Source: Chloroflexota bacterium
GTDB taxonomy: Bacteria; Chloroflexota; Dehalococcoidia; DSTF01; JACRBR01
Assembly: GCA_016213125.1 (NCBI GenBank)
Contig: JACRBR010000285.1
Location: forward strand, 1-9,168
Reading direction: 5' to 3'
Length of the DNA: 9,168 nucleotides
Within the stretch, counting starts at the first letter, position 1, and every line of letters begins with the position of its first letter. Made by a program: the position numbers and the translations under genes. The notes below the pieces were generated by a model that made no database searches, had not been told where the DNA came from, and saw nothing but the letters and a program-made list of their open reading frames with translations. Below are positions 1 to 6,374 of this stretch, in pieces.

Positions 1-2146
1 ACACGAACCCCTTGGCCGTCTCCGGCGCCTGCCGCACCGCGACGAACCCCGCCACGATCACCGGGGCGCCGTCCTCCAGCTTGTCCACCAGGTGGCTGGG
101 TGTGATGCCCTCGTGCAGCGACTCCAGCGCCAGGTCCATCAGGTGCCCGCGCGTCGTCACCGCCCCCTCCGTGAACGCTAGGTCGGCGGCGATGCGCTCC
201 TCGCGCGTCATCTCCGGCAGCGCGATCTGGTCGGCCTCGAACGGCAGCTGCATCGGCAGTTGCGCGCCCAGCGGGCGGTAGAACAGCCCCAGCTGCCACA
301 GCAGCTCCCGTTCATGCAGGCCCGTGAACCCGAACGCCCCCAGCCGGATCAGCCGCTCGATGGGCTCCCGCTCGATCCGCGTCCGCCGCCAGAAATCCCA
401 CAGCGAGACGTACGGGCCGTTCCGCGCCTCCTCGTCCAGGCGTTCGCGCGTCTTCTCGCCGATGCCGCGCACGTAGTTGTATCCCAGGCGGATCGCGTCG
501 CCTTCGATCGTGCACATGCCGCTGCTCTTGTTCACGTCGACGCCCAGGATCTCCACGTGGTTGCGCCGCGCCTCGTTCGTGATGACGCCGGGGCTGTAGA
601 ACCCGAACGGCCACTCGTTGAGCCAGCCGCAGTAGAACTCGACTGGGTAGTAGCGCTTGACCCACGCCAGCTTCCCCGCCGTCTCCGCCATCGCCGCGGC
701 GTGGGACTTCGGGAAGCCGAACTCCGCGAACGCCACGATCTTCTCGAAGATGACGCCCGCCGTCGTCTCGTCGACCAACCCCTGCGCCGCCGCGCCCTCC
801 ATGAAGGCCGCCCGCAGCTTCTCCATCTCCTCGCGCGAGCGCTTGCGGCTCATCGCCCTTCGCAGCGACTCCGCCTGCCCCGCCGTAAACCCGGCGATGA
901 CCATCGCCACCTCCAGCACCTGCTCCTGAAAGATGATCACGCCCTTTGTCTCGCCCAGCACCGGCTCCAGCGCCGGGTGGTCGTACGTGACGGCCTCGCG
1001 CCCCTGGCAGCGGGTGATGTACGGGTTCACCGCCCCGCCCTGGATCGGCCCCGGCCGGATCAGCGCCACCTGGATCACCAGGTCCTCGATCGACGCGATC
1101 TTCAGCCGCAGGATCGCCTGAAGCTGCGCCCGGCTCTGGATCTGCACGATGCCCAGGATGTCGCCGCGCTGGATCATCGCGTACACCTCCGGGTCGTCCA
1201 GCGGGATGCGGCCGGGATCGATCCGGTTCCCCCGGCGGTCTTCGATGAGCGCCAGCGCGCCGTACAGGTGCCCAAGGCTGGGATAGCCCAGGAAGTCCAT
1301 CTTGATGAACCCGGCATCGGCCACGGAGTCCTTGTCCCACTGGCAGATGTACCGCCCCTCCATCGCCGAGGGCTGCACCGGCACCTGCTCGATCATCGGC
1401 GTGTCCGAGATGATCATCCCGCCCGAGTGTTGCCCCAGGTGCCGCGGCTTGCGCTTCAGCTCCTCCACCAGCCGCGCGAACTCGCGCCAGATCGGCGTCT
1501 CCAGTGCGCCGCGCAGCTCCGGCATCTCGCGCATCTCCTCCGCCAGCGATCGCGCGAAGCGCCCGCGCATCCGCTTGGCCAGCTTGTCCAGCGTGGTCTC
1601 CGGCAGCGCCAGCGCCTTACCCACGTCCCGGATTGCCATCGGATAGCGGTACTCGATGATGTTGGCGACGATCGCCGCATGGTCCAGGCCGTAGGACGAG
1701 AAGACGTGCGCGAACATCGCCTCGCGCGCCTCCCGCGCAAAGTCGATGTCGATATCCGGCACGTCCTCTTTCCGCCGCGCCTCGTTCAGAAAGCGCCCCG
1801 AGAACAGGTTGTACTTGATCGGATCGATGCCCGAGAGATCGAGCAGGTAGCAGACCAGCGAGCCCACCGAGGATCCCCGCCCGCGGCTGGGCAGGTTGTT
1901 CTGGCGGGCGTACCGCATGATCGCCCAGTTCCGCAGGAAGAACCCCGCCTGCTCGGACTGCCGGATCAGCGCGAGCTCGTTCCGGATGCGCGCCTCGATG
2001 TCAGGCGCGATGGGAACAGGGCGTCCGGCCAGGTCGCGGCCGTAGTATTCCCGCGCCGACCGAAAGCAGACGTCCTCCAGGAAGGCGTCCACATCCGGGA
2101 CAGCATCCACATCCAGGGCAGGGCGTTCGATCTCCGTACCGGGCAT
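1..2146 (-). CDS. dnaE2: Error-prone DNA polymerase III alpha-like subunit (DnaE2/ImuC type), PHP-less, 3' end beyond window
   Basis: C-family DNA polymerase; its likely role is translesion synthesis with an ImuA/ImuB-type partner (family knowledge). 715 codons are visible and the frame is open to base 1. Visible in order: entry to the palm with GRGSSVGS (88-95); PDIDIDF (130-136), carrying two catalytic Asp; RDVGKAL (173-179); HSGGMIIS (240-247); KMDFLG (282-287), carrying the third Asp; FQEQ (about 404); FPKSHAAA (about 470); PFGFYSP (about 510); a helix-hairpin-helix region (about 550-610); and the beginning of an OB-fold with VRQAPETAKG at the edge. The HSGGM, PFGFYSP and VDVN signatures favour DnaE2 over replicative DnaE1. 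The start is firm: an in-frame TAG lies at 2162-2164, only five codons before the ATG at 2144-2146, and folP occupies the DNA beyond. The usual N-terminal PHP domain of about 270 residues is therefore absent, not merely misannotated. No Shine-Dalgarno is seen; the start looks leaderless. Confidence 0.88.
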   Translation of the reverse strand, partial: MPGTEIERPALDVDAVPDVDAFLEDVCFRSAREYYGRDLAGRPVPIAPDIEARIRNELALIRQSEQAGFFLRNWAIMRYARQNNLPSRGRGSSVGSLVCYLLDLSGIDPIKYNLFSGRFLNEARRKEDVPDIDIDFAREAREAMFAHVFSSYGLDHAAIVANIIEYRYPMAIRDVGKALALPETTLDKLAKRMRGRFARSLAEEMREMPELRGALETPIWREFARLVEELKRKPRHLGQHSGGMIISDTPMIEQVPVQPSAMEGRYICQWDKDSVADAGFIKMDFLGYPSLGHLYGALALIEDRRGNRIDPGRIPLDDPEVYAMIQRGDILGIVQIQSRAQLQAILRLKIASIEDLVIQVALIRPGPIQGGAVNPYITRCQGREAVTYDHPALEPVLGETKGVIIFQEQVLEVAMVIAGFTAGQAESLRRAMSRKRSREEMEKLRAAFMEGAAAQGLVDETTAGVIFEKIVAFAEFGFPKSHAAAMAETAGKLAWVKRYYPVEFYCGWLNEWPFGFYSPGVITNEARRNHVEILGVDVNKSSGMCTIEGDAIRLGYNYVRGIGEKTRERLDEEARNGPYVSLWDFWRRTRIEREPIERLIRLGAFGFTGLHERELLWQLGLFYRPLGAQLPMQLPFEADQIALPEMTREERIAADLAFTEGAVTTRGHLMDLALESLHEGITPSHLVDKLEDGAPVIVAGFVAVRQAPETAKGFV

Positions 2147-2152
2147 TCCCGT

Positions 2153-2158
2153 AGGATA
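2153..2158 (-). promoter_or_regulatory. Putative -10 box of the polymerase gene, leaderless start
   Basis: On the minus strand TATCCT is followed by six bases (ACGGGA) and then the ATG. That spacing would place transcription initiation at or next to the start codon. No convincing -35 hexamer lies 16-18 bases upstream. It overlaps the end of the palindrome at 2157-2172, so a protein bound there would block RNA polymerase. Confidence 0.4.
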
Positions 2159-2172
2159 GCACTAATGTTCTA
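2157..2172. promoter_or_regulatory. Putative LexA-like (SOS) operator in the divergent polymerase/folP spacer
   Basis: The minus strand reads TAGAACATTAGTGCTA, an imperfect palindrome TAG-x-AC-N4-GT-x-CTA. Its core, GAAC-N4-GTGC, differs by one base from GAAC-N4-GTTC, the LexA box known from Bacillus and Mycobacterium, where dnaE2 is an SOS gene. It lies 11 bases upstream of the polymerase ATG, overlapping the probable -10. What is seen is the symmetry, spacing and position; LexA binding is inferred. It lies 36 bases upstream of the folP start, so an effect on folP is possible but less likely. Confidence 0.5.
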
Positions 2173-2195
2173 ATAGCCGGACGCCACCCGGTCCC

Positions 2196-2201
2196 CATAA
2201 T
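2196..2201 (+). promoter_or_regulatory. Putative -10 box of folP, leaderless start
   Basis: CATAAT is followed by six bases and the GTG at 2208. No Shine-Dalgarno precedes the GTG. The geometry is the same as at the hemB and polymerase starts. No good -35 is visible. Confidence 0.4.
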
Positions 2202-2207
2202 GAATCC

Positions 2208-3083
2208 GTGAATCCAGCCTACGCCGCGCCTTCGATGCAGATCGGCCCGCGATGCTTCACGTGGGGCGCGCGGACCTACGTCATGGGCGTGGTCAACGTC
2301 TCGCCCGACTCCTTCTCCGGCGACGGGCTCTTCTCGCCCGCCGAGGCCGCCGCCCAGGCCCGCCGCTTCGCCGGGGAGGGCGCCGACATCCTCGACGTGG
2401 GCGGCCAGTCCACCCGCCCCGCCGCCAACAAGGCCGAGGCGGGCTTCGACGAGATCTCGGCGGAGGAGGAGATCCGCCGGGTCGCGCCCGCCATCGAGGC
2501 CATCCGCGGCGCGCTGCCCGATATGCCCATCAGCATCGACACTTACAAGCCCGAGGTCGCGCGGGCCGCCCTCGCCGCCGGGGCGCACATGCTCAACGAC
2601 ATCTACGGCTTCCGGCGCGATCCCTCGCTCGCCCGCATCGCCGCCGAGCATCGGGTGCCCGCCTGCGTCATGCACAACCAGCGCAACCGCGTCTCCACCG
2701 GCGACGTCATCGCCGATGTACTTGCCGGCCTGCGGGAGTCCGTCCGCATCGCCGAAGCCGCCGGCCTGCCGCTTTCGATGCTGATCGCGGATCCCGGCTT
2801 CGGTTTCGGCTGGAAACCGGAACAGAACATCGAGTTGCTGCGCCGCCTGGCCGGGCTGCGGGTGCTCAACCTCCCCCTCCTCGTCGGCACCTCGCGCAAG
2901 TCCACCATCGGCGCCGTCCTCGGCGGCGCTCCCGCCGAAGATCGCGTCTTCGGCACCGCCGCATCCGTCGCCCTCGCTATCGCGAACGGCGCCGACATCG
3001 TCCGCGTGCATGACGTGCGGGAGATGAAGCACGTCGCCCTCATGTCCGACGCCGTCGTGCGCGGGTGGAGCCCCGGGCCATGA
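2208..3083 (+). CDS. folP: Dihydropteroate synthase
   Basis: Condenses 6-hydroxymethyl-dihydropterin pyrophosphate with p-aminobenzoate to dihydropteroate in cytosolic folate synthesis; the target of sulfonamides (family knowledge). 291 residues, a normal length for this TIM-barrel enzyme. Seen: pterin/PABA loop 1, GVVNVSPDSFSGDG, at residues 27-40 (Ser where Thr is usual); loop 2, DVGGQSTRPA (Gln where Glu is common); SIDTYKPEVA; LNDIYGF; the DPGFGFG turn; GTSRKSTIG with the substrate Lys; and a C-terminal VRVHDV. GTG 2208 is chosen because CATAAT lies six bases before it. ATG 2235, which would begin MQIGPR, is a good alternative start that would remove nine residues. It is the first gene of folP-folK; its TGA overlaps the folK ATG. 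Confidence 0.95.
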   Translation: MNPAYAAPSMQIGPRCFTWGARTYVMGVVNVSPDSFSGDGLFSPAEAAAQARRFAGEGADILDVGGQSTRPAANKAEAGFDEISAEEEIRRVAPAIEAIRGALPDMPISIDTYKPEVARAALAAGAHMLNDIYGFRRDPSLARIAAEHRVPACVMHNQRNRVSTGDVIADVLAGLRESVRIAEAAGLPLSMLIADPGFGFGWKPEQNIELLRRLAGLRVLNLPLLVGTSRKSTIGAVLGGAPAEDRVFGTAASVALAIANGADIVRVHDVREMKHVALMSDAVVRGWSPGP

Positions 3084-3634
3084 CCCGCGTGTTCCTCGGC
3101 CGCGTTTATCTCGGCCTCGGCGCGAACATCGGCAACCGGGCCGCTAACCTGCGTCTCGCGCTCCGCTGGCTCGAAGGCCCCTGTAGGGTGACCGCGGTGT
3201 CGTCCCTGTACCGTTCGGAGGCCGCCGTCCTCGAAGGGCAGCCTCCCGGTCCGGACTACTACAACGCCGCGTGTGAGGCCGAGACCGACCTTTCACCCGC
3301 CGAGCTGCTGCGCTTCCTGAAGGAGATCGAGCACGCCATCGGCCGCCGCCCGGCCGCGCGCTGGGCGCCTCGCCCGATCGACATCGACATCCTCCTGTAC
3401 GCCGATCAGGTCGTGGACACCCCCGCGCTCGACATCCCGCACCCACGCATGGTCGAGCGCAACTTCGTGCTGGTGCCGCTTGCCGAGCTGGCCTCCGACG
3501 TCGAGCATCCGACGTTGCACCGCACCATCGGCGACCTCGCCGAGGAAGCCGACTTCGCAGGCCTGCAGCATCTCTCCGGTCCCGGCTGGGCCACGGGCGG
3601 CGATGAGGTCGAGCCTGATGACGCGTTGACATAG
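3080..3634 (+). CDS. folK: 2-amino-4-hydroxy-6-hydroxymethyldihydropteridine pyrophosphokinase (HPPK)
   Basis: Transfers pyrophosphate from ATP to 6-hydroxymethyl-dihydropterin, giving the substrate of FolP (family knowledge). 184 residues, slightly longer than compact HPPKs because of an acidic, Gly-rich tail after LVPLAELASD. Seen: YLGLGANIGNR near the N-terminus; SSLYRSEAA; PDYYNAACEAET; the HPPK signature RWAPRPIDIDILLY with the Mg-binding DID; and IPHPRMVERNFVLVPLAEL. The ATG at 3080 overlaps the folP TGA as ATGA, so translational coupling is likely. The GTG at 3065 would add five residues inside folP and is less likely. The stop lies within a probable promoter for the next gene. Confidence 0.95.
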   Translation: MTRVFLGRVYLGLGANIGNRAANLRLALRWLEGPCRVTAVSSLYRSEAAVLEGQPPGPDYYNAACEAETDLSPAELLRFLKEIEHAIGRRPAARWAPRPIDIDILLYADQVVDTPALDIPHPRMVERNFVLVPLAELASDVEHPTLHRTIGDLAEEADFAGLQHLSGPGWATGGDEVEPDDALT

Positions 3635-3654
3635 CAGCGCCCGTACGTTGGAAT
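3626..3654 (+). promoter_or_regulatory. Candidate sigma-70-type promoter overlapping the folK stop
   Basis: TTGACA (3626-3631), a perfect -35, is followed after a 17-base spacer by TGGAAT (3649-3654), which matches four of six -10 positions. The -35 is built from the last codons of folK. Initiation would fall near 3661, just before the Shine-Dalgarno of the next gene, giving a very short leader. Confidence 0.45.
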
Positions 3655-3671
3655 TGGGCGCGAGGAGGAAC

Positions 3672-3974
3672 ATGACGACGCTGCAAGTGCTGGAGTTGAA
3701 CCCGTCCGATCTGGGGACGCTGGAGCTGGACGCCGAGACCTGGGTCTCCTACATCGACCTGTACGGCGAGGTTCCCTTCGTCCCCACGCTCGTCAGGGTC
3801 GGCGCTGACGAGTTCGCCTTCAACACCAGCTTCATCGTGTTCGGCAGCGGCGCCACCATGCCGCAGAAGATCCGCGAGCTTCGCGCCGCCGGCAAGAAGG
3901 TGCTCGTCATCCAGCGCGGCGCTTCCGGCAGCGGCCACTCCGATCGCTATCTCGTCTTCATCTCGCCCGCCTGA
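3672..3974 (+). CDS. Conserved-looking small protein of unknown function (100 aa)
   Basis: I do not recognise the family. The start is firm: GAGGAGG at 3662-3668 stands four bases before the ATG. An in-frame TTG at 3648 would add eight residues but lacks such a site. The protein is acidic in its first half (LELNPSDLGTLELDAETW), has a central segment EVPFVPTLVRVGADEFAFNT, a Gly-rich turn FGSGATMPQKI, then a basic helix and a strand (RAAGKKVLVIQRGASGSG) ending in YLVFISP. No signal peptide or membrane segment is seen. A small soluble alpha/beta fold is likely. It lies 37 bases after folK, probably with its own promoter, and 10 bases before the next small gene, so those two are probably co-transcribed. 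Confidence 0.75.
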   Translation: MTTLQVLELNPSDLGTLELDAETWVSYIDLYGEVPFVPTLVRVGADEFAFNTSFIVFGSGATMPQKIRELRAAGKKVLVIQRGASGSGHSDRYLVFISPA

Positions 3975-3984
3975 TCGCTCGAAA

Positions 3985-4176
3985 ATGCCCCCAAAGAAGA
4001 AGATCAACGAGCCCCACGTCAAGCTCTACGAAGCCGACTGCCCCGTCTGCGGCCGTCACTACGAGGGCAACTTCCCCATGTGGGTCCGCATTGGCGACTT
4101 CCCCTGCATCTGCGGCGCGACCGTCCCCGCACCCCGCAGCCAGGGCGGCTACAACGACTACAACTTCGACGACTGA
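3985..4176 (+). CDS. Small probable zinc-binding protein (63 aa), unknown function
   Basis: Starts MPPKKK and carries two cysteine pairs: CPVCGRHYEG (Cys-x-x-Cys, about 19-22) and FPCICGA (Cys-x-Cys, about 40-42), spaced like a compact zinc ribbon. The C-terminus is rich in Tyr, Asn and Asp (GGYNDYNFDD). No enzymatic motif is visible. The start follows the preceding stop by 10 bases without a clear Shine-Dalgarno, which suggests translation from the upstream gene's transcript. The coding case rests on length, GC3 pattern, the paired cysteines and tight packing. The zinc-ribbon reading is inference; a role in nucleic-acid or protein binding would be typical but is not shown. Confidence 0.65.
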   Translation: MPPKKKINEPHVKLYEADCPVCGRHYEGNFPMWVRIGDFPCICGATVPAPRSQGGYNDYNFDD

Positions 4177-4196
4177 TCCGCCGGGCTCCGTCGATC

Positions 4197-4202
4197 TACA
4201 AT
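4197..4202 (+). promoter_or_regulatory. Putative -10 box of hemB, leaderless start
   Basis: TACAAT is followed by six bases (GACCCC) and the hemB ATG at 4209. There is no Shine-Dalgarno. It is five of six to consensus, and the spacing places the likely +1 on the start codon. No -35 is apparent. Confidence 0.5.
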
Positions 4203-4208
4203 GACCCC

Positions 4209-5204
4209 ATGTCCATCGTCCAACTCACCTCCCGGGAAGGCTTCGCCCGCCATCGCCGCCTCCGCCGATCCGAGGGCTTGCGCCGCCTCGTCGCGGAGAC
4301 CCGCCTCTCGCCGTCCGACTTCGTATATCCCCTGTTCGTCTCGCACGGCGCAGGCGTCCGCGAAGAGATCGAGGCGATGCCTGGCCAGTACCGCATCTCG
4401 CTGGATCAGATCGCGCGTGAAGCCGAGGACCTGCGCGCGTTGACCATCCCGGCTGTGCTCCTGTTCGGCCTGCCCGCCTCCAAGGATGCGCAGGGAACCG
4501 AGGCCTACGCCGAAGACGGCATCGTCCAGGAGGCCGTCCGCGCCTTCAAGCGCGCAGACCCGGAGCTCGTCGTCATCACCGACGTCTGCCTCTGCGAGTA
4601 CACCGACCACGGCCACTGCGGCCTCATCGTCGACGGCGAGGTCGACAACGATGCCTCGCTCGACCTGCTCGCCCGCACGGCTGTGTCCCACGCTCGCGCC
4701 GGCGCCGATATCGTCGCCCCGTCCGACATGATGGACGGGCGCGTCGAGGCGATCCGCGAGGAACTGGACGACGCCGGCTACACGCAGACGCCGATCATGG
4801 CCTACAGCGCAAAGTACGCGTCGGCCTTCTACGGCCCCTTCCGCGTCGCCGCCGACAGCGCGCCCCAGTTCGGCGACCGCCGCGGTTACCAGATGGATCC
4901 CCCGAACGCCCGCGAGGCACTGCGCGAGATCGAAGCCGACATCGAAGAAGGGGCCGATATCGTGATGGTGAAGCCGGCTCTTCCCTACCTGGATGTGCTG
5001 TCCCGCGCCCGCCAGGAGTTCGACGTGCCCCTCGCCGCGTACAACGTCAGTGGCGAGTACTCGATGATCAAGGCCGCCGCCGAACGCGGCTGGATCGACG
5101 GCCGCCGCGCCACCCTGGAGACCCTCACGGCCATCAAGCGCGCCGGCGCCGACATCATCATCACCTACCACGCCAAAGAAGCCGCCCGCTGGCTCCGCGA
5201 GTAG
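4209..5204 (+). CDS. hemB: Porphobilinogen synthase (delta-aminolevulinic acid dehydratase)
   Basis: Condenses two 5-aminolevulinate molecules to porphobilinogen in cytosolic tetrapyrrole synthesis (family knowledge). 331 residues, the normal size of the TIM-barrel octameric enzyme. Seen: RRLRRSEGLRRLVAETRL at the N-terminal arm; DFVYPLFV; the cysteine-rich metal site DVCLCEYTDHGHCG with Cys127, Cys129 and Cys137, indicating the zinc-dependent class; the first Schiff-base lysine, Lys202, in AYSAKYASAFYGPFR; the catalytic Schiff-base lysine, Lys255, in MVKPALPYLD; and YNVSGEYSM. ATG 4209 is chosen because it gives the family N-terminus and follows TACAAT by six bases; the frame remains open upstream to 4080, but that extension is not HemB-like. 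It lies 32 bases after the small zinc-binding gene. No other heme genes are in view. Confidence 0.96.
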   Translation: MSIVQLTSREGFARHRRLRRSEGLRRLVAETRLSPSDFVYPLFVSHGAGVREEIEAMPGQYRISLDQIAREAEDLRALTIPAVLLFGLPASKDAQGTEAYAEDGIVQEAVRAFKRADPELVVITDVCLCEYTDHGHCGLIVDGEVDNDASLDLLARTAVSHARAGADIVAPSDMMDGRVEAIREELDDAGYTQTPIMAYSAKYASAFYGPFRVAADSAPQFGDRRGYQMDPPNAREALREIEADIEEGADIVMVKPALPYLDVLSRARQEFDVPLAAYNVSGEYSMIKAAAERGWIDGRRATLETLTAIKRAGADIIITYHAKEAARWLRE

Positions 5205-5255
5205 CGAAGAGACCCTCTGTCGTAGGGGATGCGGTCGTGCGTGTTGAGGGGACGC

Positions 5256-6104
5256 CTAGAACATCACTGAGGGTGCATACACTCCCTGTGGCTCTTCGTA
5301 CGCTCCGAGCGCCATCAAGTTCATGACCTTAACGTTCCGATGATTGGCTGCGAGAGCCCGCCGGTACAGACTTCCGTTGCGGATCGGCACGAGGTTTTGC
5401 GTGCCGGGGGCAGATGCCCCGACACCCGCAAGCAATGCGAGCATCCCGTCTTCCGTCTCGGCGACCCCATGTCCCATGATGCCGCCGAACAAGTAGCCGC
5501 GAATGCGGCCCGAGTCGAGCACGAACGCCGGGAATCCCAGCTGGAGAAACAGCGCGATCTCACCCTTGCGGCTGACCCCGTACACACTCTTGCACAGCTC
5601 GTCCATCCCGTCGACATCGCCCGTCGTAGCGGGGCGAAACGCCGGATCGAGCGAACCGGTAGCGAGCGCCATGAGCGCCAGGGGCTCCTTGGTATCGAAG
5701 CCCAGCGACGCGTACAGCGCGAGCGAGCGCATGTTGAAGGCGTCCTGTACAAGACGCATCCCCTCGTGACCCTGGCCGCGCGCGTGCGCGATCACGTCCT
5801 GCATCAGCTGCTTCCCGATGCCTTCGCCTTGAGCACGGACGTCGACGGAAACCGGTCCGATGGCGCCGACGTCTCCCCACATGCTCACGAAGCTTGAGCC
5901 GCGAGGTCGGTCGCCGTCGTAAGCGGCGGTCGCGTACACACGTTCCTGCGAAAGCAGAAGCCCGGCGATCCCGGCCGCGAACTCCGGGCTCTCGAAGTCC
6001 GTTGGAAAGCCGTGCGACTCCGCGATGTCCCGAAACGCCTCGTAGCAGATGCGCCCGAGTTCGGGGACGTCTTCGGGATTCGGCCGGCGCAGATCAATGG
6101 GCAT
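5256..6104 (-). CDS. Two-domain GNAT-family N-acetyltransferase
   Basis: Predicted acetyl-CoA-dependent acyltransferase; substrate unknown. 282 residues. The N-terminal GNAT domain (about 1-145) begins IDLRRPNPEDVPELGRICYEAF and contains motif A, GPVSVDVRAQGEGIGKQLM, with the pyrophosphate-binding QGEGIG at 92-97, followed by NMRSLALYASLGF. A second GNAT-like domain (about 155-282) starts FRPATTGDVDGMDEL and ends MALGAYEEPQGVYAPSVMF, the tail typical of YitH/Acetyltransf_18-like proteins; it has no obvious CoA loop of its own. The start is decided by AAAGGGGGG six bases upstream of the ATG at 6104, while an in-frame ATG at 6182 would add an Arg/Gly-rich non-domain stretch. It converges on hemB with 51 bases between, in which I see no strong terminator. 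Confidence 0.88.
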   Translation of the reverse strand: MPIDLRRPNPEDVPELGRICYEAFRDIAESHGFPTDFESPEFAAGIAGLLLSQERVYATAAYDGDRPRGSSFVSMWGDVGAIGPVSVDVRAQGEGIGKQLMQDVIAHARGQGHEGMRLVQDAFNMRSLALYASLGFDTKEPLALMALATGSLDPAFRPATTGDVDGMDELCKSVYGVSRKGEIALFLQLGFPAFVLDSGRIRGYLFGGIMGHGVAETEDGMLALLAGVGASAPGTQNLVPIRNGSLYRRALAANHRNVKVMNLMALGAYEEPQGVYAPSVMF

Positions 6105-6202
6105 CGTGCCCCCCCTTTGTCGATGACCGTAGGGACGACACGCCGCGGCACGCCCCTCCGGGCCTCGAGCCGGCGCGGTCACCCTCCGAAGTTAATGCGG
6201 CA

Positions 6203-6232
6203 AACATAGGGCCACAAAACAGGTGCTGTCTA
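6203..6232 (-). promoter_or_regulatory. Candidate promoter for the GNAT gene
   Basis: On the minus strand TAGACA (6232-6227, five of six to TTGACA) is followed after an 18-base spacer by TATGTT (6208-6203, four of six to TATAAT). It would give a leader of about 90 bases before the Shine-Dalgarno and ATG. Confidence 0.35.
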
Positions 6233-6270
6233 GGGACAATCGGCCCCCGGCCTGGCCCCTGGGGCGGGAC

Positions 6271-6300
6271 CGCAGGCGCCGGCCTGCGAGTGGATCGCAG
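6271..6300. other. Pair of mutually exclusive hairpins in an intergenic region
   Basis: CGCAGGC (6271-6277) pairs perfectly with GCCTGCG (6282-6288) around a four-base loop. CTGCGA (6284-6289), which uses much of the same arm, pairs perfectly with TCGCAG (6295-6300) around a five-base loop. Only one can form at a time on a given strand. The site lies between the DUF1801 stop and the putative GNAT promoter. The rest of the 270-base spacer 6105-6374 holds the GNAT leader, a 10-base direct repeat CGGCCTGCGA (6280-6289 and 6344-6353), and nothing else I can name. Confidence 0.4.
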
Positions 6301-6317
6301 CCGCTAATCCTCGGGAT

Positions 6318-6337
6318 CCTGCCACCCCCGCGGCAGG
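6318..6337 (-). terminator. GC hairpin downstream of the DUF1801 gene, weak terminator candidate
   Basis: CCTGCC (6318-6323) and GGCAGG (6332-6337) form a perfect six-pair stem with an eight-base loop, about 37 bases past the DUF1801 stop on the minus strand. No T-tract follows, so it is not a standard intrinsic terminator; it could be a transcript-end hairpin or chance in GC-rich DNA. Confidence 0.25.
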
Positions 6338-6374
6338 GACCTTCGGCCTGCGAACAGCGGATGAAGCGGGGGGC

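Noticed and set aside
312..1340. Minus-strand 342-codon open frame rich in Gly and Arg
   Set aside because: It is the polymerase sequence read in a shifted frame; the true frame, open from 2146 to the edge, gives KMDFLG and FQEQ.
260..2173. Long + strand open frame of 637 codons
   Set aside because: It is the antisense shadow of the polymerase gene; its product is Arg/Pro/His/Leu-rich with no domain, while the minus frame carries all the polymerase motifs.
2001..3032. Minus-strand open frame of 343 codons across folP
   Set aside because: Antisense shadow of folP; the + strand encodes intact DHPS motifs.
4158..5171. Minus-strand open frame of 337 codons across hemB
   Set aside because: Antisense shadow of hemB, Gly/Asp/Val-rich, caused by high GC at third positions.
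5205..5255. Terminator between convergent hemB and GNAT genes
   Set aside because: Only a weak CCCT/AGGG pairing and no T-tract on either strand.
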